From NCBI RefSeq assembly GCF_020010925.1, contig NZ_JAGJBZ010000002.1, forward strand, positions 1,116,001 to 1,180,000: 64,000 nucleotides of DNA, read 5' to 3'. Below the pieces are notes generated by a model. That model was not told where the DNA came from. It saw only the letters and a list, made by a program, of their open reading frames with translations, and ran no database searches. Of the stretch, positions 1 through 9,072 are shown one piece after another; position 1 is the stretch's first letter; every line of letters starts with the position of its first letter. Position numbers and translations under genes: made by a program. Source of the stretch: Streptomyces griseiscabiei. GTDB taxonomy: Bacteria > Actinomycetota > Actinomycetes > Streptomycetales > Streptomycetaceae.

Positions 1-275
1 ATGACGGGGACGAGGGAGAGCACGCCGTTGCGGGCGAGGACCTCGGCGACCAGCCCGATGCGCTGCACGTTGGTGTTGCGGTCCTCGCGGGAGAAGCCGA
101 GACCGGCGGAGAGGAAGCGGCGGATCTCGTCACCGTCGAGCACCTCCACCCGGTGCCCCTCGGAGCGCAGCCGGCCGGCGAGGACGCGGGCGATCGTGGT
201 CTTGCCCGCGCTCGGCAGTCCGGTGAGCCAGACCGTGGCTCCCTGGGCCCTGGGAGCCCTGGACGAGGTGGTCAT
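1..275 (-). CDS. cysC: Adenylylsulfate (APS) kinase, N-terminal part, cut by window edge
   Basis: Makes PAPS, the activated sulfate donor, from APS and ATP. Only the first 91 codons are in the window; the rest lies beyond base 1. The Walker A loop GLPSAGKT is at residues 19-26, and the APS-kinase stretch GFSREDR follows at about 60-66, after LDGDEIRR. The ATG overlaps the stop of the upstream glycosyltransferase as ATGA, so the two are translationally coupled. With a sulfotransferase three genes upstream, this copy probably supplies PAPS locally for sulfation rather than for cysteine synthesis (inference). Confidence 0.9.
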   Translation of the reverse strand, partial: MTTSSRAPRAQGATVWLTGLPSAGKTTIARVLAGRLRSEGHRVEVLDGDEIRRFLSAGLGFSREDRNTNVQRIGLVAEVLARNGVLSLVPV

Positions 276-1516
276 GCGTGGGTTCCTTTCGCGGCGCCGG
301 CGGCGATGCCGTGCCGTTGTTCGTGGAGGGAGGTGAAGAGGGACTCCCAGCGGTGGTGCACGGAGTCCGGACCGTAGGAGGCGGCGGTGAGGACCGCGGC
401 CACGCCCATGTCGGCGCGCAGCACCTCGTCGGCCATCAGCCCGGCCATCGCGTCGGCGAGCGCGTCGGGGTCCTCGGGTGCGACGAGCAGCCCGTCCACG
501 CCGTGCGTGAGCACGTCGGCGGGGCCGGTCGGGCAGTCGAAGCTGACCACGGGCAGGGCGTGGCTCATCGCCTCGATCATCACCATCGGCAGTCCCTCGA
601 AGCGTGAACTGAGCACGTAGAAGGAGGCCTTGGCGAGTTCGTCGTCCAGGCGGTCGGTGTGTCCCATGAGGAAGACGTGATTGTAGAGATGGTGTTCTTC
701 GATGAGATGACGGAGTTCCGACTTCTTCTCGCCGCTGCCGTAGATTCTGAGGCGCCAGTCGGGGTAGGTCTCGACGAGCTTCGCCCAGGCCGGGATCAGC
801 AGGTCGAAGCCCTTCTGCGGGAAGAGCCGGCCGGCCGCCACCGCGATTTTCGACCGGGGGTCGGCGGGGATCTGGTCCAGGGAGTGCACGGCGTTGGGGA
901 TGCGCACGACCTCGGTCCCGGGCAGGAGTTCGGCGTACTCCTCGCGGTCCCGTTCGGTGAGCACGGCGACGGTGGCGAAGCTCGGGTAGGTCTCCCGGAT
1001 GCGCTGCCGCACGTCCCGTTTGTGGGTGCCGAGGTTCATGTGCTCCTGGGCGATCCGGACGACCCCGCCCGTGGCGTGCTCGGCGGCCAGGAAGTTCAGC
1101 GCGGGCCGGGTGGTGACCAGGACGCCGTCGGTCAGCGACCGCAGATAGGCGATGAGCCGGTCCTCGACGTACCGGTTGAAGTAGCGGTAGCCGAACTCGC
1201 CCTTCGGGATGTGCCGGGCGGGCGCCTCCAGCAGTTCGCCGCGCCTGCGGTCGCGCCAGCGGGCGAGAAGGCCGGACGGCGGGGTGTGGGCGCCCTCGCG
1301 CATGTCCACGACCGTGGAGACCCTCACCCGGGGGTCGAGCGGGAACTGGATGTCGTCGCGGCGGCGCAGCGCGCTGACGATCTCCACGGTCCAGCCCGCC
1401 GCGACCAGGGAGTTGGCCTGGTTCATCACCGTGCGGATGGTGCCGCCCCGCCCGTAGGCGTGGAGCAGCAGATAGCGGATGCGGGGGCGCTGGGGGAGCG
1501 GGCGGCGGTCGGTCAT
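272..1516 (-). CDS. GT4-type glycosyltransferase
   Basis: A 414-residue retaining glycosyltransferase of the GT-B fold. The N-terminal Rossmann half contains the GGT loop (HAYGRGGT) typical of acceptor-side GT4 enzymes. The C-terminal half has AAGRLFPQKGFDLL and the nucleotide-sugar E-x7-E motif (EGLPMVMIE). I place the start at the ATG that overlaps the previous stop (ATGA); the reading frame is open further upstream, but that stretch is the shadow of the preceding gene. The four genes here are tightly overlapped and co-transcribed with a sulfotransferase and APS kinase, which suggests assembly of a sulfated cell-surface glycan. The sugar and acceptor are unknown. Confidence 0.85.
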   Translation of the reverse strand: MTDRRPLPQRPRIRYLLLHAYGRGGTIRTVMNQANSLVAAGWTVEIVSALRRRDDIQFPLDPRVRVSTVVDMREGAHTPPSGLLARWRDRRRGELLEAPARHIPKGEFGYRYFNRYVEDRLIAYLRSLTDGVLVTTRPALNFLAAEHATGGVVRIAQEHMNLGTHKRDVRQRIRETYPSFATVAVLTERDREEYAELLPGTEVVRIPNAVHSLDQIPADPRSKIAVAAGRLFPQKGFDLLIPAWAKLVETYPDWRLRIYGSGEKKSELRHLIEEHHLYNHVFLMGHTDRLDDELAKASFYVLSSRFEGLPMVMIEAMSHALPVVSFDCPTGPADVLTHGVDGLLVAPEDPDALADAMAGLMADEVLRADMGVAAVLTAASYGPDSVHHRWESLFTSLHEQRHGIAAGAAKGTHA

Positions 1517-1923
1517 GCGGAGCCTCCCGTGCGGCACTCCAGAGACAGGTTGTCCTTGATCGTGTAGTAGGGGCGCACCCGGAGGTCCCCGGTGCGCTGC
1601 TCCGGATACACGAAGATCTTCTTCTTGCCGCGTACGTCGTCGAGGTGCTTCCCGGCGCGCAGTTCGACCTCGCCGTCGGTGAGGTGGATGTCCCACTCCT
1701 CGACGGCCGCGTGGCCGGGGGCGGCGAGGTCGGCGACGGGCAGTTCGCTCTCGAAGCGGTCGTCCCTGACGTCGGCGGCGTAGCGCAGGGTGTGGCCGGC
1801 CCGCGCGCGGCGGGTGAGGACCAGCTGCCAGGTGCCGTCCGCCGGGACCCCGTGGATGCGTCCGATGAGTCTGATGCGTCCGTCGCGCGGCCAGACCTCG
1901 GTCATCTCGGCGTGCGGCTTCAC
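1513..1923 (-). CDS. Small beta-rich protein of unknown function in sulfation operon
   Basis: A 136-residue protein that I do not recognise. It starts at a GTG overlapping the sulfotransferase stop (GTGA) and ends in an ATGA overlap with the glycosyltransferase, so it is clearly a translated operon member. Alternating hydrophobic residues and short charged turns (for example RIRLIGRIHG and WQLVLTRRAR) suggest a beta-sandwich. No membrane segment or signal peptide is visible. Wedged between a sulfotransferase and a glycosyltransferase, it may bind or present the glycan, but that is only inference. Confidence 0.75.
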   Translation of the reverse strand: MKPHAEMTEVWPRDGRIRLIGRIHGVPADGTWQLVLTRRARAGHTLRYAADVRDDRFESELPVADLAAPGHAAVEEWDIHLTDGEVELRAGKHLDDVRGKKKIFVYPEQRTGDLRVRPYYTIKDNLSLECRTGGSA

Positions 1924-2816
1924 TTGCTGTAGCCCCATGCCTCGCACATCGGCCGCAGGAGATCGGGGATGTCGTCCTCGGCGGGCAGCGCCCGTCCGGC
2001 CTGCACCTGACCGGTCCTGATCTTGTCCCGCCAGTCGCCGAGGCCCTTCACGACCTGGGCGTCGTCCTTGCGGCCGTAGTCGAGCATGGCCGGTTCGAAG
2101 TCGATGCCGAGGAAGTCGCACAGGCCCCGCATCTGCTTCTCGGGATCGGCGGTGATGTCCTCGTAGCGCACGGTGTGCCCGCCGGTGAGCCCCTCACGTG
2201 CCTTCTCGACGGCCTTCATGTAGCGCAGCGCGTCGGCGGCGGCCTCGTCGTAGTCGCGCTTGTCGGGGTCGCCCTCGTGCCAGGACTGGGCGATGGAGAC
2301 CGGGTGGCGCAGCAGGAAGACGAAGCGGGCGTCGGGCCAGCAGTCCCGGATGCGCTCGTACACGAAGGCGTTGCTGGGGGTCTTCTCGACGACGAAGTCC
2401 TTGCCCGATTTCACCAGTTCGCGGTGCATGACCCGGTCCCACAGCAGATGCTCCAGGTCGCCGCGCTCCAGGTCGAGGGCGCTCATCGCCTTCTGCGACA
2501 GCTTGCTGCCGTAGCCGACCTCCAGCCTGCGTATGTGCAGTTCGTGCGGGGAGTGCAGCCGCGAGTGCGCGTTCATGAGCATCCGCAGCAGGGTGGAGCC
2601 CGACCGCACGGGCGACATGATGAAGACCGGCTGCCTGAGCAACCGGTCCGTGGCGAGGTCCTCGGGAGCCGGACATCGGTACACCGCCGTGGGCTTCTTC
2701 GCGGCCGGCTTCGGCGCCGTCGCCCTGGGCGCGGCGGGCGCCGCCGTGGGCGCCTTGCGTACGTGCAGACCGGTGGTGGCGGTGAGTGCACGGTTCAGGT
2801 TGCGCATGAGGCTCAT
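1920..2816 (-). CDS. PAPS-dependent sulfotransferase
   Basis: A 298-residue sulfotransferase. The 5'-phosphosulfate-binding loop is SPVRSGSTLL (about residues 68-77), and the later VFLLRHPVSIAQSW segment corresponds to the 3'-phosphate-binding region of the family. The first 45 residues are an Ala/Pro/Lys-rich tail without an obvious signal peptide. It is the first gene of a four-gene overlapping operon with a glycosyltransferase and APS kinase. PAPS made by the last gene would be used here to sulfate a carbohydrate acceptor, which is not identifiable from sequence. The start lacks a strong ribosome site. Confidence 0.85.
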   Translation of the reverse strand: MSLMRNLNRALTATTGLHVRKAPTAAPAAPRATAPKPAAKKPTAVYRCPAPEDLATDRLLRQPVFIMSPVRSGSTLLRMLMNAHSRLHSPHELHIRRLEVGYGSKLSQKAMSALDLERGDLEHLLWDRVMHRELVKSGKDFVVEKTPSNAFVYERIRDCWPDARFVFLLRHPVSIAQSWHEGDPDKRDYDEAAADALRYMKAVEKAREGLTGGHTVRYEDITADPEKQMRGLCDFLGIDFEPAMLDYGRKDDAQVVKGLGDWRDKIRTGQVQAGRALPAEDDIPDLLRPMCEAWGYSK

Positions 2817-2857
2817 GCGTCAGGATGGTAAGTAAGGATTCTGAGAAGATTGAAGGA

Positions 2858-2872
2858 GAACCCTGAGGGTTC
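2858..2872. promoter_or_regulatory. 15-bp palindrome upstream of the sulfation operon
   Basis: GAACCC-TGA-GGGTTC is a perfect inverted repeat 42 bases upstream of the sulfotransferase start, in the gap to the convergent end of paaX. It could be an operator or a short hairpin. No regulator can be assigned. Confidence 0.35.
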
Positions 2873-2900
2873 CCTAAGTGAACGAGATTGTTACAGGTCT

Positions 2901-3719
2901 TTACGATCCGGTGCCCGCGAACCCCGCCCCCGCGTCCCGCAGCCGCCCGTGCAGCGCCCGGAACACCGCGGCGGACCGCACCCCCGGCCAGTCCGCCGGA
3001 AGCAGCGCGGAGGGCAGCCCGGGGTCCACGTACGGCAGGTGCCGCCAGGAGTCCAGGGCCAGCAGATAGTCCCGGTACGCCTCCTCCGAGGGGGTGTCCT
3101 CGCGGCGCTCCCAGTCGTGCAGCACGGGCGCGTGCCGGTCGAGGAAGGCCTCGTGCTGCTTGGCGATCCCGGCCAGGTCCCACCACCGCGCCACCGCCTC
3201 GGCGGTCGCGGCGAACCCCAGGTGCTCGCCCCGGAAGAGGTCCACGTACGGGTCGAGGCGCAGCCGGACCAGGGTGTGCCGGGTCTCCTCGTACAGCCGG
3301 GCCGGCGCGATCCACACGCCCGGGGCGGCCGTGCCGAAGCCGAGCCCGGCCAGCCGGGAGCGCAGCACGTGCCGCTTCTGCCGCTCCGACTCCGGCACCG
3401 AGAACACGGCGAGCACCCAGCCCTCGTCCTCCTCGGGCGCCGTCGCGTAGATCCGCCGGTCGCCGTCCTCCAGGAGCTGCCGGGCGTCGCCCGACAGCGC
3501 GTACCCGGCCGCCCCCGCCGCCGTACGGGCCGGCAGCAGCAGGCCGCGCCGTTTCAGCCGGGACACGGAGGAGCGGACGGAGGGCGCGTCGACACCCACC
3601 GCGGCGAGCAGCCGGATCAGCTCGGAGACGGGCACCGGGCCCGGCACCGAACGTCCGTACGCGCCGTAGAAGGTGACGATGAGCGAACGGGGTGCGTGCT
3701 GTTCGGACACGTTGATCAT
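2901..3719 (-). CDS. PaaX family transcriptional regulator
   Basis: A 272-residue regulator with the PaaX layout: an N-terminal winged helix (residues about 10-75, with VDAPSVRSSVSRLKRRGLL as recognition region), a central domain around GWVLAVFSVPES, and a C-terminal domain. PaaX proteins repress phenylacetate-type degradation genes and respond to aryl-CoA thioesters. It lies 15 bases downstream of the CoA ligase on the same strand, so it probably controls that gene and the divergent acyl-CoA dehydrogenase. The ATG has no clear ribosome site; GTG 9 bases further in is an alternative. Confidence 0.85.
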   Translation of the reverse strand: MINVSEQHAPRSLIVTFYGAYGRSVPGPVPVSELIRLLAAVGVDAPSVRSSVSRLKRRGLLLPARTAAGAAGYALSGDARQLLEDGDRRIYATAPEEDEGWVLAVFSVPESERQKRHVLRSRLAGLGFGTAAPGVWIAPARLYEETRHTLVRLRLDPYVDLFRGEHLGFAATAEAVARWWDLAGIAKQHEAFLDRHAPVLHDWERREDTPSEEAYRDYLLALDSWRHLPYVDPGLPSALLPADWPGVRSAAVFRALHGRLRDAGAGFAGTGS

Positions 3720-3734
3720 TTTAGGTCTTCGGCA

Positions 3735-5360
3735 TCACTGCTGGTCACCCGGTGTGCGCAGTCGGAACCGCTGGAGTTTGCCGGTGGCCGTGCGCGGCAG
3801 GGCGTCCAGGAACACGATCTCGCGCGGGCACTTGTACGGTGCCAGCTCCGCCTTGAGGAAGGCGCGCAGCGCCTCGCTGTCCCGGCGCGCGCCCGCCGCG
3901 ACCACCACATGGGCGACGACGACCTGGCCGCGCGCCTCGTCGGGCCGTCCCACCACCGCCGTCTCCACCACGTCCGGATGGCGCATCAGGGCCTCCTCGA
4001 CCTCGGGTCCCGCGATGTTGTACCCGGCCGAGATGATCATGTCGTCGGCGCGGGCGACGAAGCGGAAGTACCCGTCCGGCTCGCGGACATACGTGTCCCC
4101 GGTGACGTTCCAGCCGTCGCGGACGTACTCCCGCTGCCGCGCGTCCGCCAGATAGCGGCAGCCCACCGGACCGCGCACCGCGAGCAGCCCCTGCCGTCCG
4201 TCCGGCACCGGCCGCCCGTCCTCGTCCTGCACCCGCGCCCGCCAGCCCGGTACGGGCACTCCCGTCGTCCCCGGCCGTATGCCGTCGTCGGCCGCCGAGA
4301 TGAAGATGTGCAGCAGCTCGGTCGCGCCGATGCCGTTGATGATCCGCAGCCCGGTCCGCTCGTGCCAGGCCCGCCAGGTCGCCTCGGGCAGGTTCTCGCC
4401 CGCCGACACACACCGCCGCAGCGACGAGACGTCGTGTCCCTCCGCCCCTCCGGACCCGTTCAGCTCGCCCAGCATCGCCCGGTACGCGGTCGGCGCGGTG
4501 AACAGCACCGACACCCGGTGTTCGGCGACCGCGGGCAGCAGCTGTTTCGGCCCCGCCTGTTCGAGCAGCAGCGCGCTGGCCCCGGCCCGCATCGGGAAGA
4601 CGACGAGACCGCCGAGACCGAAGGTGAAGCCGAGCGGGGGAGACCCGGCGAAGACGTCGTCGGCGCGGGGCCGCAGCACATGCTTCGAGAAGGTGTCCGC
4701 GATCGCCAGCAGATCCCGGTGGAAGTGCACGCACCCCTTCGGCCGCCCGGTCGTCCCGGACGTGAACGCGATCAGCGCCACGTCGTCGCCCGCCGTGTCC
4801 ACCGCCTCGTACGGCCCCCGCGCCCCGTCCGCCGACGGCAGCCCGACCAGATCGCCGGACCCGTCCCCGCCGAAGGTCGCGATCCGCAGCCCCGGTACGT
4901 CCGCCTTCACGAGGTCGTCCACATGCCGGGCGTCGCACAGCGCGTACGACACCCGGGCCAGCTCGCAGACCGTCGCCAGCTCCTGGGGCCGCTGCTGCGC
5001 CAGCACCGTCACCGCGACCGCCCCCGCCTTCAGCACCGCCAGCCAGCACGCGGCCAGCCAGGGGGTGGTGGGCCCGCGCAGCAGCACCCGGTTGCCGGGG
5101 ACCACCCCGAGGCCGGAGGTGAGCGCGTGGGCGACCCGGTCGACCCGGGCGCGCAGTTCGCCGTACGTCCAGACCTCCCCGGCGGGCGTACGGAAGACGG
5201 GCCGGCCGGGAGCGCCGCCGTCCAGCAGCGCGGCGGCGGCGTTGAGCCGGTCCGGATAGCGCAGCTCGGGCAGGTCGAACGACAGCTCGGGCCACTGTTC
5301 CGGCGGCGGGAGACAGTCCCGGGCGAAGGTGTCGACATGGGCGGTGACCCTGGAGTTCAT
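3735..5360 (-). CDS. Acyl/aryl-CoA ligase, benzoate-CoA ligase type
   Basis: A 541-residue ANL-superfamily enzyme that adenylates a carboxylic acid and transfers it to CoA. Visible motifs are the A3 loop FTSGTTGRPKG (about residue 190), A5-type NGIGATELLHIF, and the C-terminal lysine region PRTATGKLQR. The spacing and the PLGFTFGLGGLVVFPMRAGA segment resemble benzoate or 2-aminobenzoate CoA ligases. Together with the adjacent PaaX regulator and the divergent acyl-CoA dehydrogenase and RidA protein, this points to uptake and degradation of an aromatic or branched acid; the substrate is not determined. Confidence 0.88.
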   Translation of the reverse strand: MNSRVTAHVDTFARDCLPPPEQWPELSFDLPELRYPDRLNAAAALLDGGAPGRPVFRTPAGEVWTYGELRARVDRVAHALTSGLGVVPGNRVLLRGPTTPWLAACWLAVLKAGAVAVTVLAQQRPQELATVCELARVSYALCDARHVDDLVKADVPGLRIATFGGDGSGDLVGLPSADGARGPYEAVDTAGDDVALIAFTSGTTGRPKGCVHFHRDLLAIADTFSKHVLRPRADDVFAGSPPLGFTFGLGGLVVFPMRAGASALLLEQAGPKQLLPAVAEHRVSVLFTAPTAYRAMLGELNGSGGAEGHDVSSLRRCVSAGENLPEATWRAWHERTGLRIINGIGATELLHIFISAADDGIRPGTTGVPVPGWRARVQDEDGRPVPDGRQGLLAVRGPVGCRYLADARQREYVRDGWNVTGDTYVREPDGYFRFVARADDMIISAGYNIAGPEVEEALMRHPDVVETAVVGRPDEARGQVVVAHVVVAAGARRDSEALRAFLKAELAPYKCPREIVFLDALPRTATGKLQRFRLRTPGDQQ

Positions 5361-5547
5361 GATGTTCGCCCCCTGCTGTGGTCCCTGTCGAGGTGGACGC
5401 GCACGTGGTGGTGGGCTCGCATGCCGTGGGTGCCCGGCTCAGCGAGCGTATCGCCTTGGTGACGGCAGTCAACAGTTCGCGATAACCTCGGTGAGGGTCC
5501 CGGGGGCCTGTCGTGGCGGCAGGTCGCCGGGGGAGAAGGGACGGGCA

Positions 5548-6699
5548 ATGACCGCATTCTCACTCGAACCGGAGCAACTCGCCTGGCGTGCCGAACTGCG
5601 TGCCCAGGCCGTCGAACGGCTGCGCCCCCTCGCCGACAAGGGCGAGCCCGGCCGGGTCAACCGCCCCCTCCTCGCCGAGCTGGGCCGTATGGGGCTCCTC
5701 GCCCGGCTCTTCACCTCGGGCGCGCTCGACCTGTGTCTGATGCGCGAGTCCCTGGCGTACGTCTGCACGGAGGCCGAGACGGCACTGGCCCTCCAGGGCC
5801 TCGGCGCCCATCCGGTGCATGCCCATGGCACGCCCGCCCAGCGCGCCCGCTGGCTGCCCCGGGTCGGCGACGGCGACGCGGTCGCGGCCTTCGCGCTCAG
5901 CGAGCCGGGCGCCGGCTCCGACGCGGCGGCCCTCGCCCTGCGCGCCGAGCCCGACGGCCCCGGCCGCTGGCGGCTGACCGGCGAGAAGTGCTGGATCTCC
6001 AACGCCCCCGAGGCCGACCTCTACACCGTCTTCGCCCGCACCACCCCCGACGCCGGCTCGCGCGGGGTGACCGCCTTCCTGGTCCCGGCCGACCGCCCCG
6101 GTCTCACCGGCACCCCGCTCGACATGCTCTCCCCGCACCCCATCGGCGCCCTCGGCCTCGACGCCGTCCCCGTCACGGCCGACGACGTCCTCGGCGCCCC
6201 CGACCGGGGCTTCCGTGTCGCCATGGCCACCCTCAACCTGTTCCGCCCGAGTGTCGGCGCGTTCGCGGTCGGCATGGCCGAGGCGGCTCTGGACGCGACC
6301 CTCGCCCACACCGCCGAACGGGACGCGTTCGGCGGCAAGTTGAGCGACCTCCAGACCGTCGCCCACCAGGTCGCCGAGATGGCGCTGCGCACGGAGGCGG
6401 CCCGGCTGATGGTCTACGTGGCGGCAGCGGCGTACGACTCCGGCGATCCGGACGTGCCCCGGCGGGCCGCGATGGCGAAGCTGCTGGCCACGGAGACCGC
6501 CCAGTACGTCGTGGACGCGGCCGTGCAACTGCACGGGGCGCGGGCGCTGCGCCGCGGCCATCTGCTCGAACACCTCTACCGGGAGGTGCGGGCGCCGCGT
6601 ATCTACGAGGGGGCGAGCGAGGTGCAACGGGCGGTCATCGCGAAGGAGTTGTACCGGCGGGCCGCGTCGCGGCAGTCGCGGGAAGGGCGGTCGTCATGA
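5548..6699 (+). CDS. Acyl-CoA dehydrogenase
   Basis: A 383-residue FAD-dependent dehydrogenase that introduces an alpha,beta double bond into an acyl-CoA. Family signatures are AFALSEPGAGSDAAAL (FAD/substrate region, about residue 115), EKCWISNA and, near the C-terminus, the substrate-binding and catalytic region ending YEGASEVQR. The ATG at 5548 follows a purine-rich site (GGGAGAAGGG); reading further upstream is unsupported. The stop overlaps the next gene in an ATGA junction. It is divergent from the CoA ligase and likely acts on its product. Confidence 0.9.
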   Translation: MTAFSLEPEQLAWRAELRAQAVERLRPLADKGEPGRVNRPLLAELGRMGLLARLFTSGALDLCLMRESLAYVCTEAETALALQGLGAHPVHAHGTPAQRARWLPRVGDGDAVAAFALSEPGAGSDAAALALRAEPDGPGRWRLTGEKCWISNAPEADLYTVFARTTPDAGSRGVTAFLVPADRPGLTGTPLDMLSPHPIGALGLDAVPVTADDVLGAPDRGFRVAMATLNLFRPSVGAFAVGMAEAALDATLAHTAERDAFGGKLSDLQTVAHQVAEMALRTEAARLMVYVAAAAYDSGDPDVPRRAAMAKLLATETAQYVVDAAVQLHGARALRRGHLLEHLYREVRAPRIYEGASEVQRAVIAKELYRRAASRQSREGRSS

Positions 6700-7094
6700 G
6701 CGTCGAGCGGGTGAACCCCGCCGGGCTGTCACCGCCCACCGGCTTCTCGCACGCGGTGGTCGCCACCGGCACGCGGGTCGTGTTCCTGGCGGGCCAGACC
6801 GCGCTCGACGCGGACGGCAAGGTCGTGGGGGAGACGCTGGAGGAGCAGTTCGAGCGGGCGCTCGGCAATCTGCTGACCGCGCTGGAGGCCGCCGGCGGCA
6901 CACCGGCCGACCTCGCCCGGGTCACCGTCTACGCGACGGATGTCGCCGACTACCGGCTCCGGGCCCCCGAACTCGGCCGTACATGGCGGAGGTTGGCGGG
7001 CCGGGACTTTCCCGCGATGGCGGTGATCGGCGTCGTACGGCTGTGGGACGAGCGGGCGTTGGTGGAGCTGGACGGCTTCGCGGTGCTGCCGTAG
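6696..7094 (+). CDS. RidA (YjgF/YER057c/UK114) family enamine/imine deaminase
   Basis: A 132-residue trimeric RidA-type protein. The segment VFLAGQTALDADGKVVG and the later VTVYATDVADY are typical. These proteins hydrolyse reactive enamines and imines or act in aromatic degradation. Translation is coupled to the acyl-CoA dehydrogenase by ATGA. A conserved catalytic Arg-containing motif of canonical RidA (near the C-terminus, R-x-E) is not clearly seen, so this may be a degradation-pathway paralogue rather than housekeeping RidA. Confidence 0.85.
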   Translation: MSVERVNPAGLSPPTGFSHAVVATGTRVVFLAGQTALDADGKVVGETLEEQFERALGNLLTALEAAGGTPADLARVTVYATDVADYRLRAPELGRTWRRLAGRDFPAMAVIGVVRLWDERALVELDGFAVLP

Positions 7095-7114
7095 CCGTAC
7101 CTGCCCGTCGGGTG

Positions 7115-7303
7115 TCAGGCGGCGACGGCGAGACGGCTCGGCGCGACGACGCTGCCGTCGGGCAGGATCTCACCGGTGTCGTCGAAGACGATCGCCCCGT
7201 TGCACAGCAGGTTCCAGCCCTGCTCGGGGTGGAAGGCGACGACATGCGCGGCGCCGCGGTCGGAGTTGTCTGCCGAGGGGCACAGGGGCTGGTGTGAACA
7301 CAT
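7115..7303 (-). CDS. DUF5999 small protein
   Basis: A 62-residue protein starting MCSHQPLCPSAD and containing HPEQGWNLLCNG and a DTGEILPDG block, the hallmark of the Streptomyces DUF5999 family. The function is unknown. The Cys and His residues near the N-terminus could bind metal. I chose the ATG at 7303 because GGAGG sits 5 bases upstream; a longer frame exists but adds unconserved residues. Confidence 0.85.
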   Translation of the reverse strand: MCSHQPLCPSADNSDRGAAHVVAFHPEQGWNLLCNGAIVFDDTGEILPDGSVVAPSRLAVAA

Positions 7304-7559
7304 GGCGCGCCTCCACGTCGTTGTCGAGATCCGGCGGTGTGTCACCGCCTCGCACTACTGACGATGCCCGCGCCCGGAACTCATCGCCACACCGTTTCCG
7401 GAGACGTGACAGCACCCGGACGTCCTGTGACAGGACGCGGACATAACCCCCGGTGCGCGGGTCGTACCCGGTAGTGAGGACGGCGGAACCGACGCGCCGA
7501 CGATGGGGTGATGATCACCTGAACGGACAGGCGCGCCCGGTACCCCTGGAACCTCATGA

Positions 7560-8021
<462 letters not shown>

Positions 8022-8046
8022 GCCCGGCGCACGCCATGACACACAC

Positions 8047-8088
8047 GAAGGCGGCCCCGGTGGTGGGTGGTTCACCGGAGCCGCCTTC
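8047..8088. terminator. Bidirectional hairpin terminator
   Basis: GAAGGCGGC pairs with GCCGCCTTC, and an inner CCGGTG pairs with CACCGG, separated by a single mismatch. It lies between two convergent genes (8021 and 8107), so it can serve both strands. Confidence 0.8.
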
Positions 8089-8106
8089 CCCTTGCCAGGG
8101 CCTGTG

Positions 8107-8928
8107 TTACTTCAGCAGGTGCACACGCTGCGTCGTCAGGTCGTAGCGGGCTCCGACGATCGAGACCTCGCCCGCCTTCAGCTTGGCGGCGAGATCGGAG
8201 TCGGCGGCCAGCTTGGAGCGGACCAGCCGGACGTTGGCGTCGATGGTCGCCGCGACCCGGGCGTCACCGGTGACACGGTGGTCGATGGCCGGGGCGATCT
8301 CGTCGGCGATGTACTGGATGCCGCTGGGCAGTTCCTCACCGCTCTCGTCCACCGCGACGGCCGCCTTCACGGCGCCGCAGGACTGGTGACCGAGCACCAC
8401 GACCAGCGGGATGTCCAGTTCGAGGACGCCGTACTTGACGCTGCCGAGCACCGACTGGTCCAGCACCTCGCCCGCGCTGCGCACGTCCATCAGATCGCCG
8501 ATGCCCTGGTCGAAGACCAGCTCCGGGGGGACCCGGGAGTCGATGCAGCCGAGGATCAGGGCGAAGGGCTGCTGACCGGCCGCCGCGGCCTTGCGGGCCG
8601 CGGGGCCCTCGTTCGGGTGCTGCTGGCGAAGGGTCCGCCAGCGGCGGTTGCCCTTCGACAGCTCCTTCAGCGCCTCGTCCGCCGTGCTCGGCCGCGTGCG
8701 GGTGGCGGCGGAGGGCTTGGAGGTGGCGCGGGTGGAGCGGGAGACGGTCTCGGCGTCGGCCGGGAAGGCGCCGACCGCGAGGCCGCCGCCGATGACGGCC
8801 GTACCGGCCAGCGCGGCGCGCAGGAGTGAGCGCCGGCCGCGCGGCTTCGCGTGGGCTATCGGGGCGTCGGCGTCGGCGGCGGTCGCCTCGGCGCCGTCAC
8901 CTCTGGGGGGTGTCGCGTCAGAGTTCAC
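8107..8928 (-). CDS. Beta-class carbonic anhydrase with Tat-type signal
   Basis: A 273-residue protein that interconverts CO2 and bicarbonate. The zinc and catalytic residues are visible: Cys and Asp-Arg in CIDSR, and His and Cys in GHQSCGA. A long N-terminal extension carries GRRSLLRAALAG followed by a hydrophobic stretch and ADA, which looks like a twin-arginine signal, so the enzyme is probably exported or membrane-anchored, unlike cytoplasmic carbonic anhydrases. The start is GTG at 8928, with a weak ribosome site. The gene is monocistronic. Confidence 0.88.
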   Translation of the reverse strand: MNSDATPPRGDGAEATAADADAPIAHAKPRGRRSLLRAALAGTAVIGGGLAVGAFPADAETVSRSTRATSKPSAATRTRPSTADEALKELSKGNRRWRTLRQQHPNEGPAARKAAAAGQQPFALILGCIDSRVPPELVFDQGIGDLMDVRSAGEVLDQSVLGSVKYGVLELDIPLVVVLGHQSCGAVKAAVAVDESGEELPSGIQYIADEIAPAIDHRVTGDARVAATIDANVRLVRSKLAADSDLAAKLKAGEVSIVGARYDLTTQRVHLLK

Positions 8929-9072
8929 GGGCAGGAACGTACGTCCGGCTAAACGCTCAAACGTTCAAGTTGCCCAATCATGGACGAGCGTTGATCAAAC
9001 ATGGCTGTCCCTTGAAGGGTTCTTGGCCACTTCGGGGAAGGTTTTTGGACAGCCGGTCCCCTGTTGTTCGCT

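Noticed and set aside
2850..5462. An 870-codon plus-strand open frame
   Set aside because: It runs antisense to the PaaX and CoA ligase genes, which have clear motifs. GC-rich codons leave such shadow frames open.
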